Positions 8,594 to 17,532 of a stretch of DNA of 64,000 bases are shown here, one piece after another. A model generated the notes under the pieces. It saw only the letters and a program-made list of their open reading frames with translations, made no database searches and was not told where the DNA came from. A program made the translations under genes and the position numbers. Location of the stretch: assembly GCA_964496125.1 (NCBI GenBank), contig CAZBXE010000001.1, forward strand, positions 62,001-126,000. The letters are read 5' to 3'. Source of the stretch: CAZBXE01 sp964496125. Its GTDB lineage: Bacteria; Chlamydiota; Chlamydiia; Chlamydiales; CAZBXE01. Position 1 is the stretch's first letter, and the number at the start of each line of letters is the position of its first letter.

Positions 8594-10311
8594 TTCTTAA
8601 AGTAGAGAGCCCAGTTTTCGGTTACTAACTTTTCCGTGATGGGGTCGCATTCTACTTCTTTGGGATACGTTTTTTTCATCTTTGCATTGATCAGCAGGGA
8701 GCCTTGCGAGGTAATGTGGTTACGGTAGATCTCCTGTTTTCCTGCATATATGTCCGCTGCTGGCTCAAACCGGGTAAACACGGTCCAGAGAAAGGCTTGT
8801 TCTGAGGCATTTGCCTTCTTTACATCATCGACTAAAATAAGAAGCGGCCATGAGGGGAACAGTGTGCAAAGAGTGCTATAGTCTTCGCTTTCTGACTCAA
8901 TTAAAAGGCAACCTGGACAGTAAGGAGCAGCTCTTTTGATCTGGGAAGGAAGAGTGCCAACGAGTGCCTCGGGCAGCTGTCGAATCTTTTCTCCTATCCC
9001 CAGCATTACGCCGCGCGAGCCACGGTTTAACGAAGGGCCTGTATAATCTAGTGTATCAAGAGAGAGATTTGAAAAGACATACAGATCTGTTTCTGGCTTA
9101 AATCTTTCTAAAATAGTCCTTAGAACGATTTTACTGTCTTGCACGTTCACATTTTGATCGGTAAGAAGTAAGAATTTTGTAAGTGCTAATTGTCCTTCTC
9201 CAAGGATTCTGAAGGCAGATGTCATGCATTCTCGATAGTACCTTTCTTTAACAACAGCAGTGGCAAGGGAATGAAAACCAGTCTCTCCGTAACTCCAGAG
9301 AGCTTTTACACCTGGCATGACGACGGGAAAGAGGGGGGAGAGGAGCTTTTGTAGATAGTTGCCGATGTAGTAGTCTTCTTGGCGAGGCTTGCCGACAACT
9401 GTAGCTGGGAAAATCGCGTCTTTGCGGTGGTAGAGGGTGTGGCATTCAAAAACAGGAAAGTCATGATCCAGGCTGTAGTAACCAAAATGATCACCAAAGG
9501 GGCCTTCGATGTGCCGTTTATAGGGATGCGCCTTTCCGAGTAGAGCAAACTCAGCACTAGCTATCAGTGGGTGTGGTGTATATGGACTTTTGGCTATAGA
9601 AACGGACTTTTCCTGTAAGAGTGAGCAGAGAAGTAGCTCTGGGACATTTTCCGGTAGGGGAGCGATAGCACTCATGATCAAAGCGGGCGACCCTCCGAGG
9701 AAGATAGTTACATCGAGAGGTACATTTTTTTGTTCAGCTTGGTAGTAGTGAAATCCACCACCCTTTGCAATTTGCCAATGGAGTCCAGTTGTGTTTTTGC
9801 TGTGGCGTTGAATGCGATAGATGCCGAGATTAGGCGGTCCACCATTTGGGTCTTCTGTATAGACAAGGGGCAAGGTAAGGAAGAACCCTCCATCCTCAGG
9901 CCACGATTTTGTAAAGGGAAGAGTGTTAAGGTCGGGAGAGCGTGAGCAGACGTCTAGAATCTCTGCCTTGCGTGTAGTGCGTGTTCCCAATTTAAGCAGC
10001 GAGGTGAGAGCTCTTCGCTTTTTCCAGAGAGTGTTGAAGGAAGGTGGAAAGTCTCTTGTGGCAAGATTCACAAGATCAGCTACGATCTCTTCTGGGCGAT
10101 TGTGAAAAGCGAGATCCACACGCTTTTGTGTACCAAAGAGATTGGTCACTACTGGAAAAGAGCTTCCTTTAACGCGGTGGAAGAGGAGTGCGGGTCCCCC
10201 TTGTTCGATAATGCGCCGGTGAATCTCAGGGAGTTCTAGATCAGGGTCCACTTCGTGATAGATATCACAGATCTCCCGCTGCTGTCGTAGACGGGAGAGA
10301 TAATCACGCAT
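8590..10311 (-). CDS. ubiD: UbiD family decarboxylase (prenylated-FMN dependent)
   Basis: 573 residues, UbiD length with the chlamydial-type extension. Visible motifs: IYRIQ and KNTTGLHWQIAKGGG-type substrate/prFMN region, EGPFGDHFGYYS with the metal/prFMN-binding Glu, and a C-terminal domain. UbiD removes the carboxyl group from an aromatic ring in quinone synthesis and needs the prFMN cofactor made by UbiX, encoded here at 45.9 kb next to ubiA. Lies 6 bases downstream of rpmB on the same strand, hence one transcript. Confidence 0.88.
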   Translation of the reverse strand: MRDYLSRLRQQREICDIYHEVDPDLELPEIHRRIIEQGGPALLFHRVKGSSFPVVTNLFGTQKRVDLAFHNRPEEIVADLVNLATRDFPPSFNTLWKKRRALTSLLKLGTRTTRKAEILDVCSRSPDLNTLPFTKSWPEDGGFFLTLPLVYTEDPNGGPPNLGIYRIQRHSKNTTGLHWQIAKGGGFHYYQAEQKNVPLDVTIFLGGSPALIMSAIAPLPENVPELLLCSLLQEKSVSIAKSPYTPHPLIASAEFALLGKAHPYKRHIEGPFGDHFGYYSLDHDFPVFECHTLYHRKDAIFPATVVGKPRQEDYYIGNYLQKLLSPLFPVVMPGVKALWSYGETGFHSLATAVVKERYYRECMTSAFRILGEGQLALTKFLLLTDQNVNVQDSKIVLRTILERFKPETDLYVFSNLSLDTLDYTGPSLNRGSRGVMLGIGEKIRQLPEALVGTLPSQIKRAAPYCPGCLLIESESEDYSTLCTLFPSWPLLILVDDVKKANASEQAFLWTVFTRFEPAADIYAGKQEIYRNHITSQGSLLINAKMKKTYPKEVECDPITEKLVTENWALYFKN

Positions 10312-10317
10312 AGACCT

Positions 10318-10599
10318 TTAAGCTCTTTTCAGTTTTTCCTTAGTTCTAATGTCCTTAAGGACGACATCTACACCTCTTTTGTCAATAGTGCGTAGTGCAG
10401 CGGCTGAGAGAGGAAGAGTGATGAATTTTTTCTCTTCTGGAGACCAGAGTCTTTTTTTCTTGATGTTCGCTTTGAAACGGCGGCTGGTGATCCCTGTGGT
10501 TTTCAGACCAATCCCCTTTTTTTTCTTTGCGATACCACGTGTGGCATAGCTTCTCCCTTGACGGGACTGCTTTCCTGTTACAGAACAAATTTTGGGCAT
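10318..10599 (-). CDS. rpmB: 50S ribosomal protein L28
   Basis: 93 residues. MPKICSVTGK, the RRFKANIKKKRLW core and the LSAAALRTIDKRG end are L28. It has a single N-terminal Cys, so it is a non-zinc form or partly so. A promoter lies at 10635-10663 and a perfect 12-bp palindrome sits right before the ATG, covering the GGAG that would serve as ribosome binding site. ubiD follows 6 bases after its stop. Confidence 0.96.
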   Translation of the reverse strand: MPKICSVTGKQSRQGRSYATRGIAKKKKGIGLKTTGITSRRFKANIKKKRLWSPEEKKFITLPLSAAALRTIDKRGVDVVLKDIRTKEKLKRA

Positions 10600-10600
10600 T

Positions 10601-10612
10601 TCGGAGCTCCGA
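10601..10612 (-). promoter_or_regulatory. Palindrome covering the rpmB ribosome binding site
   Basis: TCGGAGCTCCGA is a perfect 12-base palindrome ending one base before the rpmB ATG (10599). The only Shine-Dalgarno-like GGAG is inside it. It could fold into a short intramolecular or dimeric structure that hides the ribosome binding site, or be a protein operator. Function inferred only. Confidence 0.4.
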
Positions 10613-10634
10613 GGTTTAAAGAATTTAAGGCACG

Positions 10635-10663
10635 ATCATACCAAGAGTGCTCCTTTTTCTCAA
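10635..10663 (-). promoter_or_regulatory. Promoter of rpmB-ubiD
   Basis: Read on the minus strand: TTGAGA (10663-10658), 17 bases, TATGAT (10640-10635). Predicted transcript begins near 10628, giving a ~30-base leader that includes the palindrome before rpmB. Confidence 0.7.
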
Positions 10664-10695
10664 GAAAAATGTGGCAAGATTGTGCAAAGGTGACT

Positions 10696-11124
10696 TTAGT
10701 CTAGGGGGAGCCAGCGTTCGTTGACGTTAAATCTCTTATTGATGTGCCTTTGTCTCTCTTTTTCCACCTGTGCTTCATCCTCAGAGGGGTCTCGAATAGA
10801 GATGTTTTTTACCTCCTCTACTTTGTTTTTAAGAGCTATGATTTCACTCCAGACATCGGGCTCGATCGCGGACTTGCTTTTGAGAAGCTTTTCAAGCTCT
10901 GAGATCGCGGCACCTAGCTCTTTGTACGCCTCGGGTTCTTTTTTTATCAGACGACAAAGGTCTTTAACGAACCCTTTAATTACAAGTCTTTTATCTTTGA
11001 TTTCTGCACCTGCGGAAGGAGTGCCTGTGAGTGCTTCGGCAAGCCACAAAAGGTCTTCTAGCTTAATCTTATAAAGCACATCGGCAATTGCTTTTTCCAC
11101 AAGAGAGAGGTTGATCTTTGCCAT
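10696..11124 (-). CDS. Unknown helical protein, 142 residues
   Basis: No family recognised. Mostly alpha-helical and strongly charged; residues ~60-115 alternate hydrophobic and Lys/Glu residues (ELEKLLKSK, ALKNKVEEVKN) and could form a coiled coil. No signal peptide or membrane segment. Divergent from the transhydrogenase gene with 63 bases between starts; downstream is the rpmB promoter region. Confidence 0.65.
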   Translation of the reverse strand: MAKINLSLVEKAIADVLYKIKLEDLLWLAEALTGTPSAGAEIKDKRLVIKGFVKDLCRLIKKEPEAYKELGAAISELEKLLKSKSAIEPDVWSEIIALKNKVEEVKNISIRDPSEDEAQVEKERQRHINKRFNVNERWLPLD

Positions 11125-11152
11125 GAGTTTTTTCTATCAGGAAAAAATTAAA

Positions 11153-11180
11153 CTGACAATTTTTAAGAAAAAGATAAATA
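11153..11180 (+). promoter_or_regulatory. Promoter of sthA, predicted leaderless transcript
   Basis: CTGACA at 11153-11158, 16 bases, TAAATA at 11175-11180. The ATG at 11188 lies 7 bases after the -10, where transcription should start, and no Shine-Dalgarno is present. Same arrangement as yicC. Confidence 0.55.
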
Positions 11181-11187
11181 TGCGGTT

Positions 11188-12594
11188 ATGGAAGAGAAGA
11201 AGGTGGACCTTGTGGTGATTGGCTCTGGGCCCTCGGGCCAAAAGGCAGCTATTCAAGCATCTAAGCTTGGAAAAAAGGTCATTGTCGTGGAAAAGTACGC
11301 TTTTCCTGGGGGACAGTGTCTCAATTCCGGTACCATTCCTTCCAAAACCTTGCGAGAAGGCATCCTTGAACTTACAGACTTCTATGCAAGAAGCTATTAC
11401 GGACGAGAACATGCGGTCCCGCCTGTCTCGATCAACGACCTTAACTTTAGGCTCAACCGGGTGATCGAGGAAGAGCGAAACATCATCTACCGACAGTTTA
11501 AAAAAAATAATATTGAGATCTTGCAGGGGAGCGCGCGGTTTGAGAATTCTAAAATACTCCAGGTGCTCGATGACCAGTACCAGCTTGGTTACCGCATTTC
11601 AGCTGCACGCTACATCATTGCCACAGGTTCAAAGCCAAGAAACCCCATTTATGTCCCGTTTGATAAAGATGTGATTTTGGATTCAACGACACTTCTTTCG
11701 ATTGATCGTGTACCAAGCACGATGCTTGTCTTAGGAGGGGGGATTATTGGTTCTGAATATGCGAGTTTTTTCTCTGTTCTTGGAACGCAGGTCACAATTA
11801 TCGATAAAAAGGACCATATTTTGCCGATGCTCGATCATGAGATTGGCATTCACTTGCAGACAGCGCTTGCGCGTATAGGCTTAAAGTTTTTGGGGGGCAA
11901 GGAGCCTGTCGAAATAAAACGCGTTGAAAATCAGGCGGTTGTAAACTTTAAAGATGGGACTGAATTAAGAGCCGATGTGCTGCTTTTTGCATTGGGGAGA
12001 ACGGCTAACATCGATGATCTCGGGATTGAAAACACGGGCGTTCAGGTGGATCAGAAGGGCTACATTGTTGTGAATCCTCATTTCCAGACCTCTGTATCTA
12101 ACATCTATGCTGTAGGCGATGTCATCGGGGGGCCTTGCCTTGCCTCCACAAGTATGGAACAGGGGCGTCTTGCAGCAAGACATGCGTGCGGCGAGCAGGT
12201 TAGACAATTTCCTTCCTATTACCCGATTGGGATTTACACCATTCCTGAGATCTCAAGCTGCGGTTTTACAGAAGAAGAGCTTAAGGAACTTGGTTTTCAC
12301 TATGAAGTAGGCCGGGCCTATTACTATGAGATTGCTCGAAGTCACATTGCAGGGGACAACGTGGGGATGTTTAAGATTTTATTCCATAGAGACACCTTAG
12401 AAGTACTCGGTGTGCACGTGATTGGTCGCGGGGCAACTGAGGTAATCCACATTGGCCAGGCGGCTATACGGTCTCATTCACGTATCGACTCTTTCATTGA
12501 TTATGTCTTTAACTATCCTACCTACGCAGAAGGGTATCGTGTTGCGGCGCTTAATGGCATGAACAAGATTAAGCATCGCGTTCCCTACTATTGA
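11188..12594 (+). CDS. sthA: Soluble pyridine nucleotide transhydrogenase
   Basis: 468 residues, class I flavoprotein disulfide reductase fold: FAD-binding VIGSGPSGQKAA (~10-21), GGQCLNSGTIPSKTLRE at ~41-57, NAD-binding LGGGIIGSEYA, second FAD motif YAVGDV, dimerisation domain to the end. The redox Cys pair is reduced to one Cys (C44; Thr at the second position), which marks the transhydrogenase SthA rather than lipoamide dehydrogenase. It balances NADPH and NADH in the cytosol. The last 7 bases overlap the convergent gene. Confidence 0.9.
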   Translation: MEEKKVDLVVIGSGPSGQKAAIQASKLGKKVIVVEKYAFPGGQCLNSGTIPSKTLREGILELTDFYARSYYGREHAVPPVSINDLNFRLNRVIEEERNIIYRQFKKNNIEILQGSARFENSKILQVLDDQYQLGYRISAARYIIATGSKPRNPIYVPFDKDVILDSTTLLSIDRVPSTMLVLGGGIIGSEYASFFSVLGTQVTIIDKKDHILPMLDHEIGIHLQTALARIGLKFLGGKEPVEIKRVENQAVVNFKDGTELRADVLLFALGRTANIDDLGIENTGVQVDQKGYIVVNPHFQTSVSNIYAVGDVIGGPCLASTSMEQGRLAARHACGEQVRQFPSYYPIGIYTIPEISSCGFTEEELKELGFHYEVGRAYYYEIARSHIAGDNVGMFKILFHRDTLEVLGVHVIGRGATEVIHIGQAAIRSHSRIDSFIDYVFNYPTYAEGYRVAALNGMNKIKHRVPYY

Positions 12595-13016
12595 AAGTTG
12601 CGGAACTGGCCTGCGAACTGAGAATCGGCAATAAGAGCCATGATGATGCCAATCCCAAGGGGCGGTAAGATGACTCCTAGCAAAAGCCCTACGACCGCAA
12701 TCACGCTTTTGTAGAGGTGTCGCATAAGACTTTTAATGGAGTTATTGACCACGGGATTTCGAAAAAGCGTCAAAGCGCCGAGAAAAAGAGTGAAAATGAC
12801 AAAAAACGTCACGACTCCCACCCAAATCGCTGTAAAAAAGGCACCCAGTAAGCAAAGAAGACGAAACTGGATAGGGCCGAGGCTCTTAGCTCCTAAGTGA
12901 GGCGTCTCAGACCGTGGCTCTTCGGCACCCTCTTTTCGGTAGATTTCCTGCCCCTCTTCCGTATAGATGGCATCGGGGGTGATAGCCTGGCTTTCGGGGC
13001 TGTTTTTTTCAGACAT
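12588..13016 (-). CDS. Unknown small membrane protein
   Basis: 142 residues. Charged N-terminal ~50 residues rich in Glu, Pro and Ser, then two long hydrophobic segments at ~53-85 and ~103-130 with a basic loop between them (a hairpin anchor). The Gly/Pro-containing second helix ends in a short polar tail. No motif recognised. The soluble N-terminus facing the cytosol is an inference from the charge pattern. Confidence 0.65.
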   Translation of the reverse strand: MSEKNSPESQAITPDAIYTEEGQEIYRKEGAEEPRSETPHLGAKSLGPIQFRLLCLLGAFFTAIWVGVVTFFVIFTLFLGALTLFRNPVVNNSIKSLMRHLYKSVIAVVGLLLGVILPPLGIGIIMALIADSQFAGQFRNFQ

Positions 13017-13050
13017 AGTGGTATTAGTATACAGGTATTTAAAATATCTG

Positions 13051-14253
13051 TCACCGTTTTGTGGCTTTTATCAAGAGTTCTTTTAAAGATTGAATGTACG
13101 GAGGAAAAGAGAGCTTGGAAATGATTAGGTTTCGGCCGTTTTCTGCTATTTTCTTGCGAAGTCGTGAATCCTCTACAAGTTGCACAATTTTCTTGGTTAA
13201 AGCCGAAGCATCGCCAGCTGGGAAAAGGAGAGCATTTTCTTCGTTTTCTAAAATTTCTTTTTGTCCTCCTGAGGTTGTGGCAATTACTGGCAGGCCTGAA
13301 CTCATCGCTTCTAGGTAAGTGGCGCCCTGTCCTTCTGCAATGATTGAAGGGAAGATAAAGATATCATGAGCCATGTAGATTTGACTGAGGTCGTTATACG
13401 GAATGAAACCTGTAAAATTTGTCTTTACCCCGAGGTCCGAGGCCTGCTTTCTTAGGTCCAGCAGGTACGCCTCTGCTCCAGTTCCTACAATAGTAAGTGT
13501 AAATTCTTTTTTGATTTCTTTTTCTGCGGCGCTAACTGCTTGGATAAGTGTTGCCAAACCTTTTTCAGGATGTACTCGCCCAACATAGAGAATTTGTACA
13601 GGGTCGTGGACGCTGCCCATTTGCTTTTTTGGGGGAAACATTTCTATGGGAATTCCGCGGGGGTGGATTTCTGCTTTTTCGATCGGAACTCCAGCCTGAA
13701 GAAGACTTTCCTGAGTTGTCTTGCTGATGCATGAGACATAGTCAAAAGAAAGACCATGGAGGGAACTTGAGCGAAATATAAGTCTATCCATGACAAAACG
13801 GTAGATCTGTTTTAGAGAAAATCCTTTAGGAGGATTTGTAAAGTTAGCAAGATACAGATCTCCCACTCTCCAAACGATAGGTATTTTGTGTTTAGCAGCT
13901 GCCCTTGCAGGCCCTAACCCTAACCGAAGGGGGCTAAAAAAAATCATGATATCGGGTCGGAAAACCTTGATTATATGGGCGGTTTTTTTTTCATTGTGCT
14001 TTCCCACTATCCACTTTTTGAACCGGATTGCGGAATTGATGGGACAATCCATCGGAGCAAAAAGTTTTAAGGATCTTGTTACGGGGTAGCTGACATTCTC
14101 GTTTTGAATGCTTGCTGCTTTGTAATCGCTTGTGATCACATGCAGCTCATAGCCAAGCGAGGCGAGTTTACTAACAACTTGCTCACACTCAATTTCAAAA
14201 CCACCAGAAATTACAGGAGGAAAGAGATTGGTGACAACGAGCAAGCGTAGCAT
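13051..14253 (-). CDS. GT4 family glycosyltransferase
   Basis: 400 residues, GT-B fold. N-terminal domain starts NLFPPVISGGFEIE with the Gly-rich loop; the C-terminal nucleotide-sugar domain has LYVGRVHPEKGL and the ExxxxxxxE motif in EGQGATYLEAMSSGLPVIAT. Such enzymes add a sugar to lipid, protein or polysaccharide; acceptor unknown. Start directly abuts the clpB stop, third gene in the adenosyltransferase-clpB-glycosyltransferase run. No other envelope sugar genes are nearby. Confidence 0.88.
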   Translation of the reverse strand: MLRLLVVTNLFPPVISGGFEIECEQVVSKLASLGYELHVITSDYKAASIQNENVSYPVTRSLKLFAPMDCPINSAIRFKKWIVGKHNEKKTAHIIKVFRPDIMIFFSPLRLGLGPARAAAKHKIPIVWRVGDLYLANFTNPPKGFSLKQIYRFVMDRLIFRSSSLHGLSFDYVSCISKTTQESLLQAGVPIEKAEIHPRGIPIEMFPPKKQMGSVHDPVQILYVGRVHPEKGLATLIQAVSAAEKEIKKEFTLTIVGTGAEAYLLDLRKQASDLGVKTNFTGFIPYNDLSQIYMAHDIFIFPSIIAEGQGATYLEAMSSGLPVIATTSGGQKEILENEENALLFPAGDASALTKKIVQLVEDSRLRKKIAENGRNLIISKLSFPPYIQSLKELLIKATKR

Positions 14254-16833
14254 CTAATAACAGATTTGGTTGTTTTTCATGTGCAGTTGAATGCTCGATT
14301 TGGGTCCGATCTTGCCTTCAAGTATGCCTTTGGAAAGGGGGTTCACAACCGTGTGTTGGATCAGTCTTTTGAGAGGACGAGCGCCAAAGTAGGGGTCATA
14401 TCCATCTTTTGCTAAATGTTCAAGTACATCTTTTGTCCACAACAGGGTCACGTGTTTTGCCTTCAGTCGATTTTCGATTTGGTGCAGCTGAATCTCTACA
14501 ATCTTTTCCATGTCTTTCTCCTGCAGAGGGAGGAAGGGGAGAATTTCATCTAGGCGGTTGATGAATTCGGGGCGGAAGTGTTGCCTGATAGCTGGCTGAA
14601 GGGTTTTCATCAGCTCTTCTTTTGTGACTTTGGGGTTCTTCTCAAGCTTTTGCATGATAAGATCAGACCCTAAATTTGATGTCATGATGAAAAGAGCGTT
14701 TTTGCAGTTAACTGTCCTTCCCTTGCTATCGGTGATGCGACCATCATCAAAGATCTGAAGGAGAATATTGAATACATCTGGGTGCGCTTTTTCCACTTCA
14801 TCGAGCAGGACGACTGTGTAAGGGCGGTGTCTTAAAGCTTCTGTCAGCTGACCTCCTTCTTCATAGCCTACATAGCCTGGAGGGGAGCCAATTAGTTTGG
14901 CTACCGTGTGTTTTTCCATGTACTCTGACATGTCCAGTCGGACCATAGCATCTTCTTTATCAAAGAGTTGCCCGGCTAGCGCTTTAGCGAGTTCTGTTTT
15001 ACCAACGCCTGTCGGTCCAATGAAAAGAAAGGCGCCAATTGGTCGCCCTGGATCGGAAAGGCCGCTGCGAGAGCGACGGATTGCTTCAGACACAGCAACT
15101 ACTGCAAGATCTTGTCCTACGACTCGTTTATGCAGCTCTTTTTCCAGGTGGAGTAGCTTCTCCGCCTCCCCTTCTAGCATTTTATCGACCGGGATATGGG
15201 TCCATTTAGAAACAATTTGCGCAATGAGGTTTTCGTCCACTTCTTCCTGAAGAAGGCGCCCCTTTTTAGAGCTTAGCTTCTTTTCTGTTTCCTCTAGTTC
15301 TTTTTGCATAATCGGCATTTGGCTGTAGCGAATTTCAGCAACACGATTGTAGTCCGCTGCTCTTTCTGCGCGCTCTTCTTCAAACTTGAGTTGTTCGAGC
15401 GTGTCTTTTTTTTCTTTCTGCTCTTCAATAAGCTTTTTTTCTTGTTCCCATTGCTGCGTAAGTGAGGAAAGCTCTTCTTTGACGTGGCTGATCTTTTTTT
15501 CGAGTTCTTTTGACTTTGCCTTGGCAAGTTCTGTATTTTCCCTCTTCAATGCCTCTACTTCGATGATCAGTTTGGATAATTCCCTCTCTTTAGCATCAAT
15601 CGGCAGGGGACGGCTTCCAATCTGCATCCGAATTAAACTTGCGGCTTCATCAATCAGGTCGATTGCTTTATCAGGTAGGAATCGATCTGCGATATAGCGA
15701 TGAGAGAGAAAAACGGCAGCATGAATAGCGCCTTCTGTAATTTTTACTCCATGGTAGATCTCATATCGTTCTCTTAATCCTCTCAGGATGGCAATTGCAT
15801 CTTCGACTGAGGGTTCACGAACATGAATCGGTTGAAAACGTCTTTCAAGGGCAGGGTCTTTTTCGATATGTTTTTGGTATTCATTGAGAGTTGTCGCTCC
15901 GATGCAGTGAAGGGTGCCTCTTGCAAGTGCCGGTTTGAGGAGGTTGGCAGCATCCATGGCACCTTCCGCAGCCCCTGCCCCAATGAGAGTGTGTACTTCA
16001 TCAATGAAGAGAATGATGTTTCCTTCCGCTTTTTCCACTTCTTGTAAAATGGACTTTAGTCTCTCTTCAAACTCACCTCGAAATTTTGTTCCTGCAATCA
16101 GGCTGCCCATGTCGAGCGCGACAAGCTGCTTGTTTTTTAACATATCAGGAACGTCGCCCTGGACAATTCTTTGCGCTAGCCCTTCGGCAATAGCTGTTTT
16201 CCCAACCCCAGGCTCGCCGATGAGCATGGGGTTGTTTTTTGTTCTGCGTCCTAACACTTGTATGGTCCGCCTGATCTCTTCATCACGCCCGATGACAGGG
16301 TCGATTTTCCCTTTTTTGGCAAGAGCACTTAAGTTTTTGCAGTATTTTTCAAGTGCTTGGAGATTCTGTTCAGCGCTACTTGAATCCATCTTCTTATCAC
16401 CTCTAAATTTCTGGATGGCCTGTTCTACGTCTTTGATGGTAAGTCCTGTCTTCTTCTTCCAGGCAACAAAGGGCTCGCCCCCATTTTGCCAATAGGAGAG
16501 GAGCAAGTGGTCAGAGCTTACGTAGCTATCGTTCCACTTCTTTGCAAAGGATTCAGCTTCAGCGATTCGGCTTTGTAGATTGTAGCTTGTTTGGGGAGCT
16601 TTGGGATCTCCTGTATAGGTGGGAAGAGTGTTCAGAACCTTTGAGACTTCCTCTTCAAGTCTTCCTGGCTTTGTCCCTAGGGTTTCTAGTAAATTGTGAA
16701 AATACCCTTCAGGATCCTCTAAGAAGGCAAAAAGCAAGTGGTTTTCAGTTACTTCCGTGTTTTTGCGCTTCAAGGCTTCTTTGTAGGCTCCTTCTAGGGC
16801 AGTGCTTACGGAATCTGTAAAGTTTGTCGTCAT
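14254..16833 (-). CDS. clpB: ClpB disaggregase chaperone
   Basis: 859 residues, full length. N-domain repeats (~1-145), first AAA with Walker A GEPGVGKTA and Walker B LFIDEVHTLIGAG, long coiled-coil M-domain (~400-520, ELSKLIIEVEAL to LEETEKKL) that docks DnaK, second AAA with GPTGVGKTE and VVLLDEVEKAHPDV, and sensor RPLKR. Hexamer that rescues aggregated proteins with DnaK. Sits between the adenosyltransferase (4-base gap) and the glycosyltransferase; no heat-shock CIRCE element seen nearby. Confidence 0.97.
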   Translation of the reverse strand: MTTNFTDSVSTALEGAYKEALKRKNTEVTENHLLFAFLEDPEGYFHNLLETLGTKPGRLEEEVSKVLNTLPTYTGDPKAPQTSYNLQSRIAEAESFAKKWNDSYVSSDHLLLSYWQNGGEPFVAWKKKTGLTIKDVEQAIQKFRGDKKMDSSSAEQNLQALEKYCKNLSALAKKGKIDPVIGRDEEIRRTIQVLGRRTKNNPMLIGEPGVGKTAIAEGLAQRIVQGDVPDMLKNKQLVALDMGSLIAGTKFRGEFEERLKSILQEVEKAEGNIILFIDEVHTLIGAGAAEGAMDAANLLKPALARGTLHCIGATTLNEYQKHIEKDPALERRFQPIHVREPSVEDAIAILRGLRERYEIYHGVKITEGAIHAAVFLSHRYIADRFLPDKAIDLIDEAASLIRMQIGSRPLPIDAKERELSKLIIEVEALKRENTELAKAKSKELEKKISHVKEELSSLTQQWEQEKKLIEEQKEKKDTLEQLKFEEERAERAADYNRVAEIRYSQMPIMQKELEETEKKLSSKKGRLLQEEVDENLIAQIVSKWTHIPVDKMLEGEAEKLLHLEKELHKRVVGQDLAVVAVSEAIRRSRSGLSDPGRPIGAFLFIGPTGVGKTELAKALAGQLFDKEDAMVRLDMSEYMEKHTVAKLIGSPPGYVGYEEGGQLTEALRHRPYTVVLLDEVEKAHPDVFNILLQIFDDGRITDSKGRTVNCKNALFIMTSNLGSDLIMQKLEKNPKVTKEELMKTLQPAIRQHFRPEFINRLDEILPFLPLQEKDMEKIVEIQLHQIENRLKAKHVTLLWTKDVLEHLAKDGYDPYFGARPLKRLIQHTVVNPLSKGILEGKIGPKSSIQLHMKNNQICY

Positions 16834-16837
16834 ACCT

Positions 16838-17413
16838 TTAACCTGTTTTGTGGGGTTCCCATCGCGTTTCTGCCGACCCTGTTAGCTGGTTGATCCTTCT
16901 GGAAAGGACAAAGAGATAATCAGAGAGGCGATTCATGTAGATAAGTACCTTTTGTGAGACCTCTGCATGGCTAAAAAGGGGGATGGTTCTTCTCTCGGCT
17001 CTTCTGGCAAGTGATCGTGCAAGATGAAGTGCAGCTCCGGCAGGGTGTCCTCCTGGCAAGATAAAGGTTTTAAGCCCCGGCAGCATCTCCTCCATCGCAT
17101 CAATCCACTGCTCTAAAAGCTCTGTTGCGTGGTTATCAAATCGTGTTTTTTCGACCTTGTTGCTTGTGGCAGATGTCCTGGGTGTGGCAAGAGCAGCACC
17201 TACATCGAAAAGGGCGTGCTGGATGATTTCTAGCTGTTCTCTATAGGGGGCAAATTCTTTTTCTTTTGGGAGTAGTGAGAGCGCTACACCAAGCGAGCAG
17301 TTGCACTCATCGACGGCACCGAGAGCTTCTATGCAAGCGTTATCCTTAGAAACTCTTTGTCCTGTGAAGAGGGAGGTTTCCCCCTTGTCGCCTGTTTTTG
17401 TGTATACCTTCAT
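16838..17413 (-). CDS. PduO-type cob(I)yrinic acid a,c-diamide adenosyltransferase
   Basis: 191 residues. N-terminal KTGDKGETSLFTG and ALGAVDECN, late ARSLARRAERR and YMNRLSDYLFVLSR are the family ATP and corrinoid-binding segments. It transfers the adenosyl group of ATP to cob(I)alamin. No other B12 synthesis gene is in the window, so it probably activates salvaged corrinoid. The window's queG is another cobalamin enzyme. First gene of the clpB run. Confidence 0.9.
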   Translation of the reverse strand: MKVYTKTGDKGETSLFTGQRVSKDNACIEALGAVDECNCSLGVALSLLPKEKEFAPYREQLEIIQHALFDVGAALATPRTSATSNKVEKTRFDNHATELLEQWIDAMEEMLPGLKTFILPGGHPAGAALHLARSLARRAERRTIPLFSHAEVSQKVLIYMNRLSDYLFVLSRRINQLTGSAETRWEPHKTG

Positions 17414-17472
17414 GCTTCAAAACTATATCAAAAACGCATTTACCTCGCAATTATACACACATTACAAATAAC

Positions 17473-17513
17473 CTGAAAAGTCGGGAATATGCTAAGCAGG
17501 TGCCCTCAAATTT
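17473..17513 (-). repeat. Dispersed intergenic repeat, copy A
   Basis: Reverse complement shares GCATATTCCCGACTTTTCA with copy C (57032-57089), plus related flanks. Lies in the 119-base space between the TPR gene of the secretion operon and the adenosyltransferase gene. Confidence 0.6.
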
Positions 17514-17532
17514 GTGTCACAGTTCATTTAGG

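Noticed and set aside
15914..16495. 193-codon plus-strand frame inside clpB
   Set aside because: Antisense to the first AAA domain of a full-length ClpB; no start signals.
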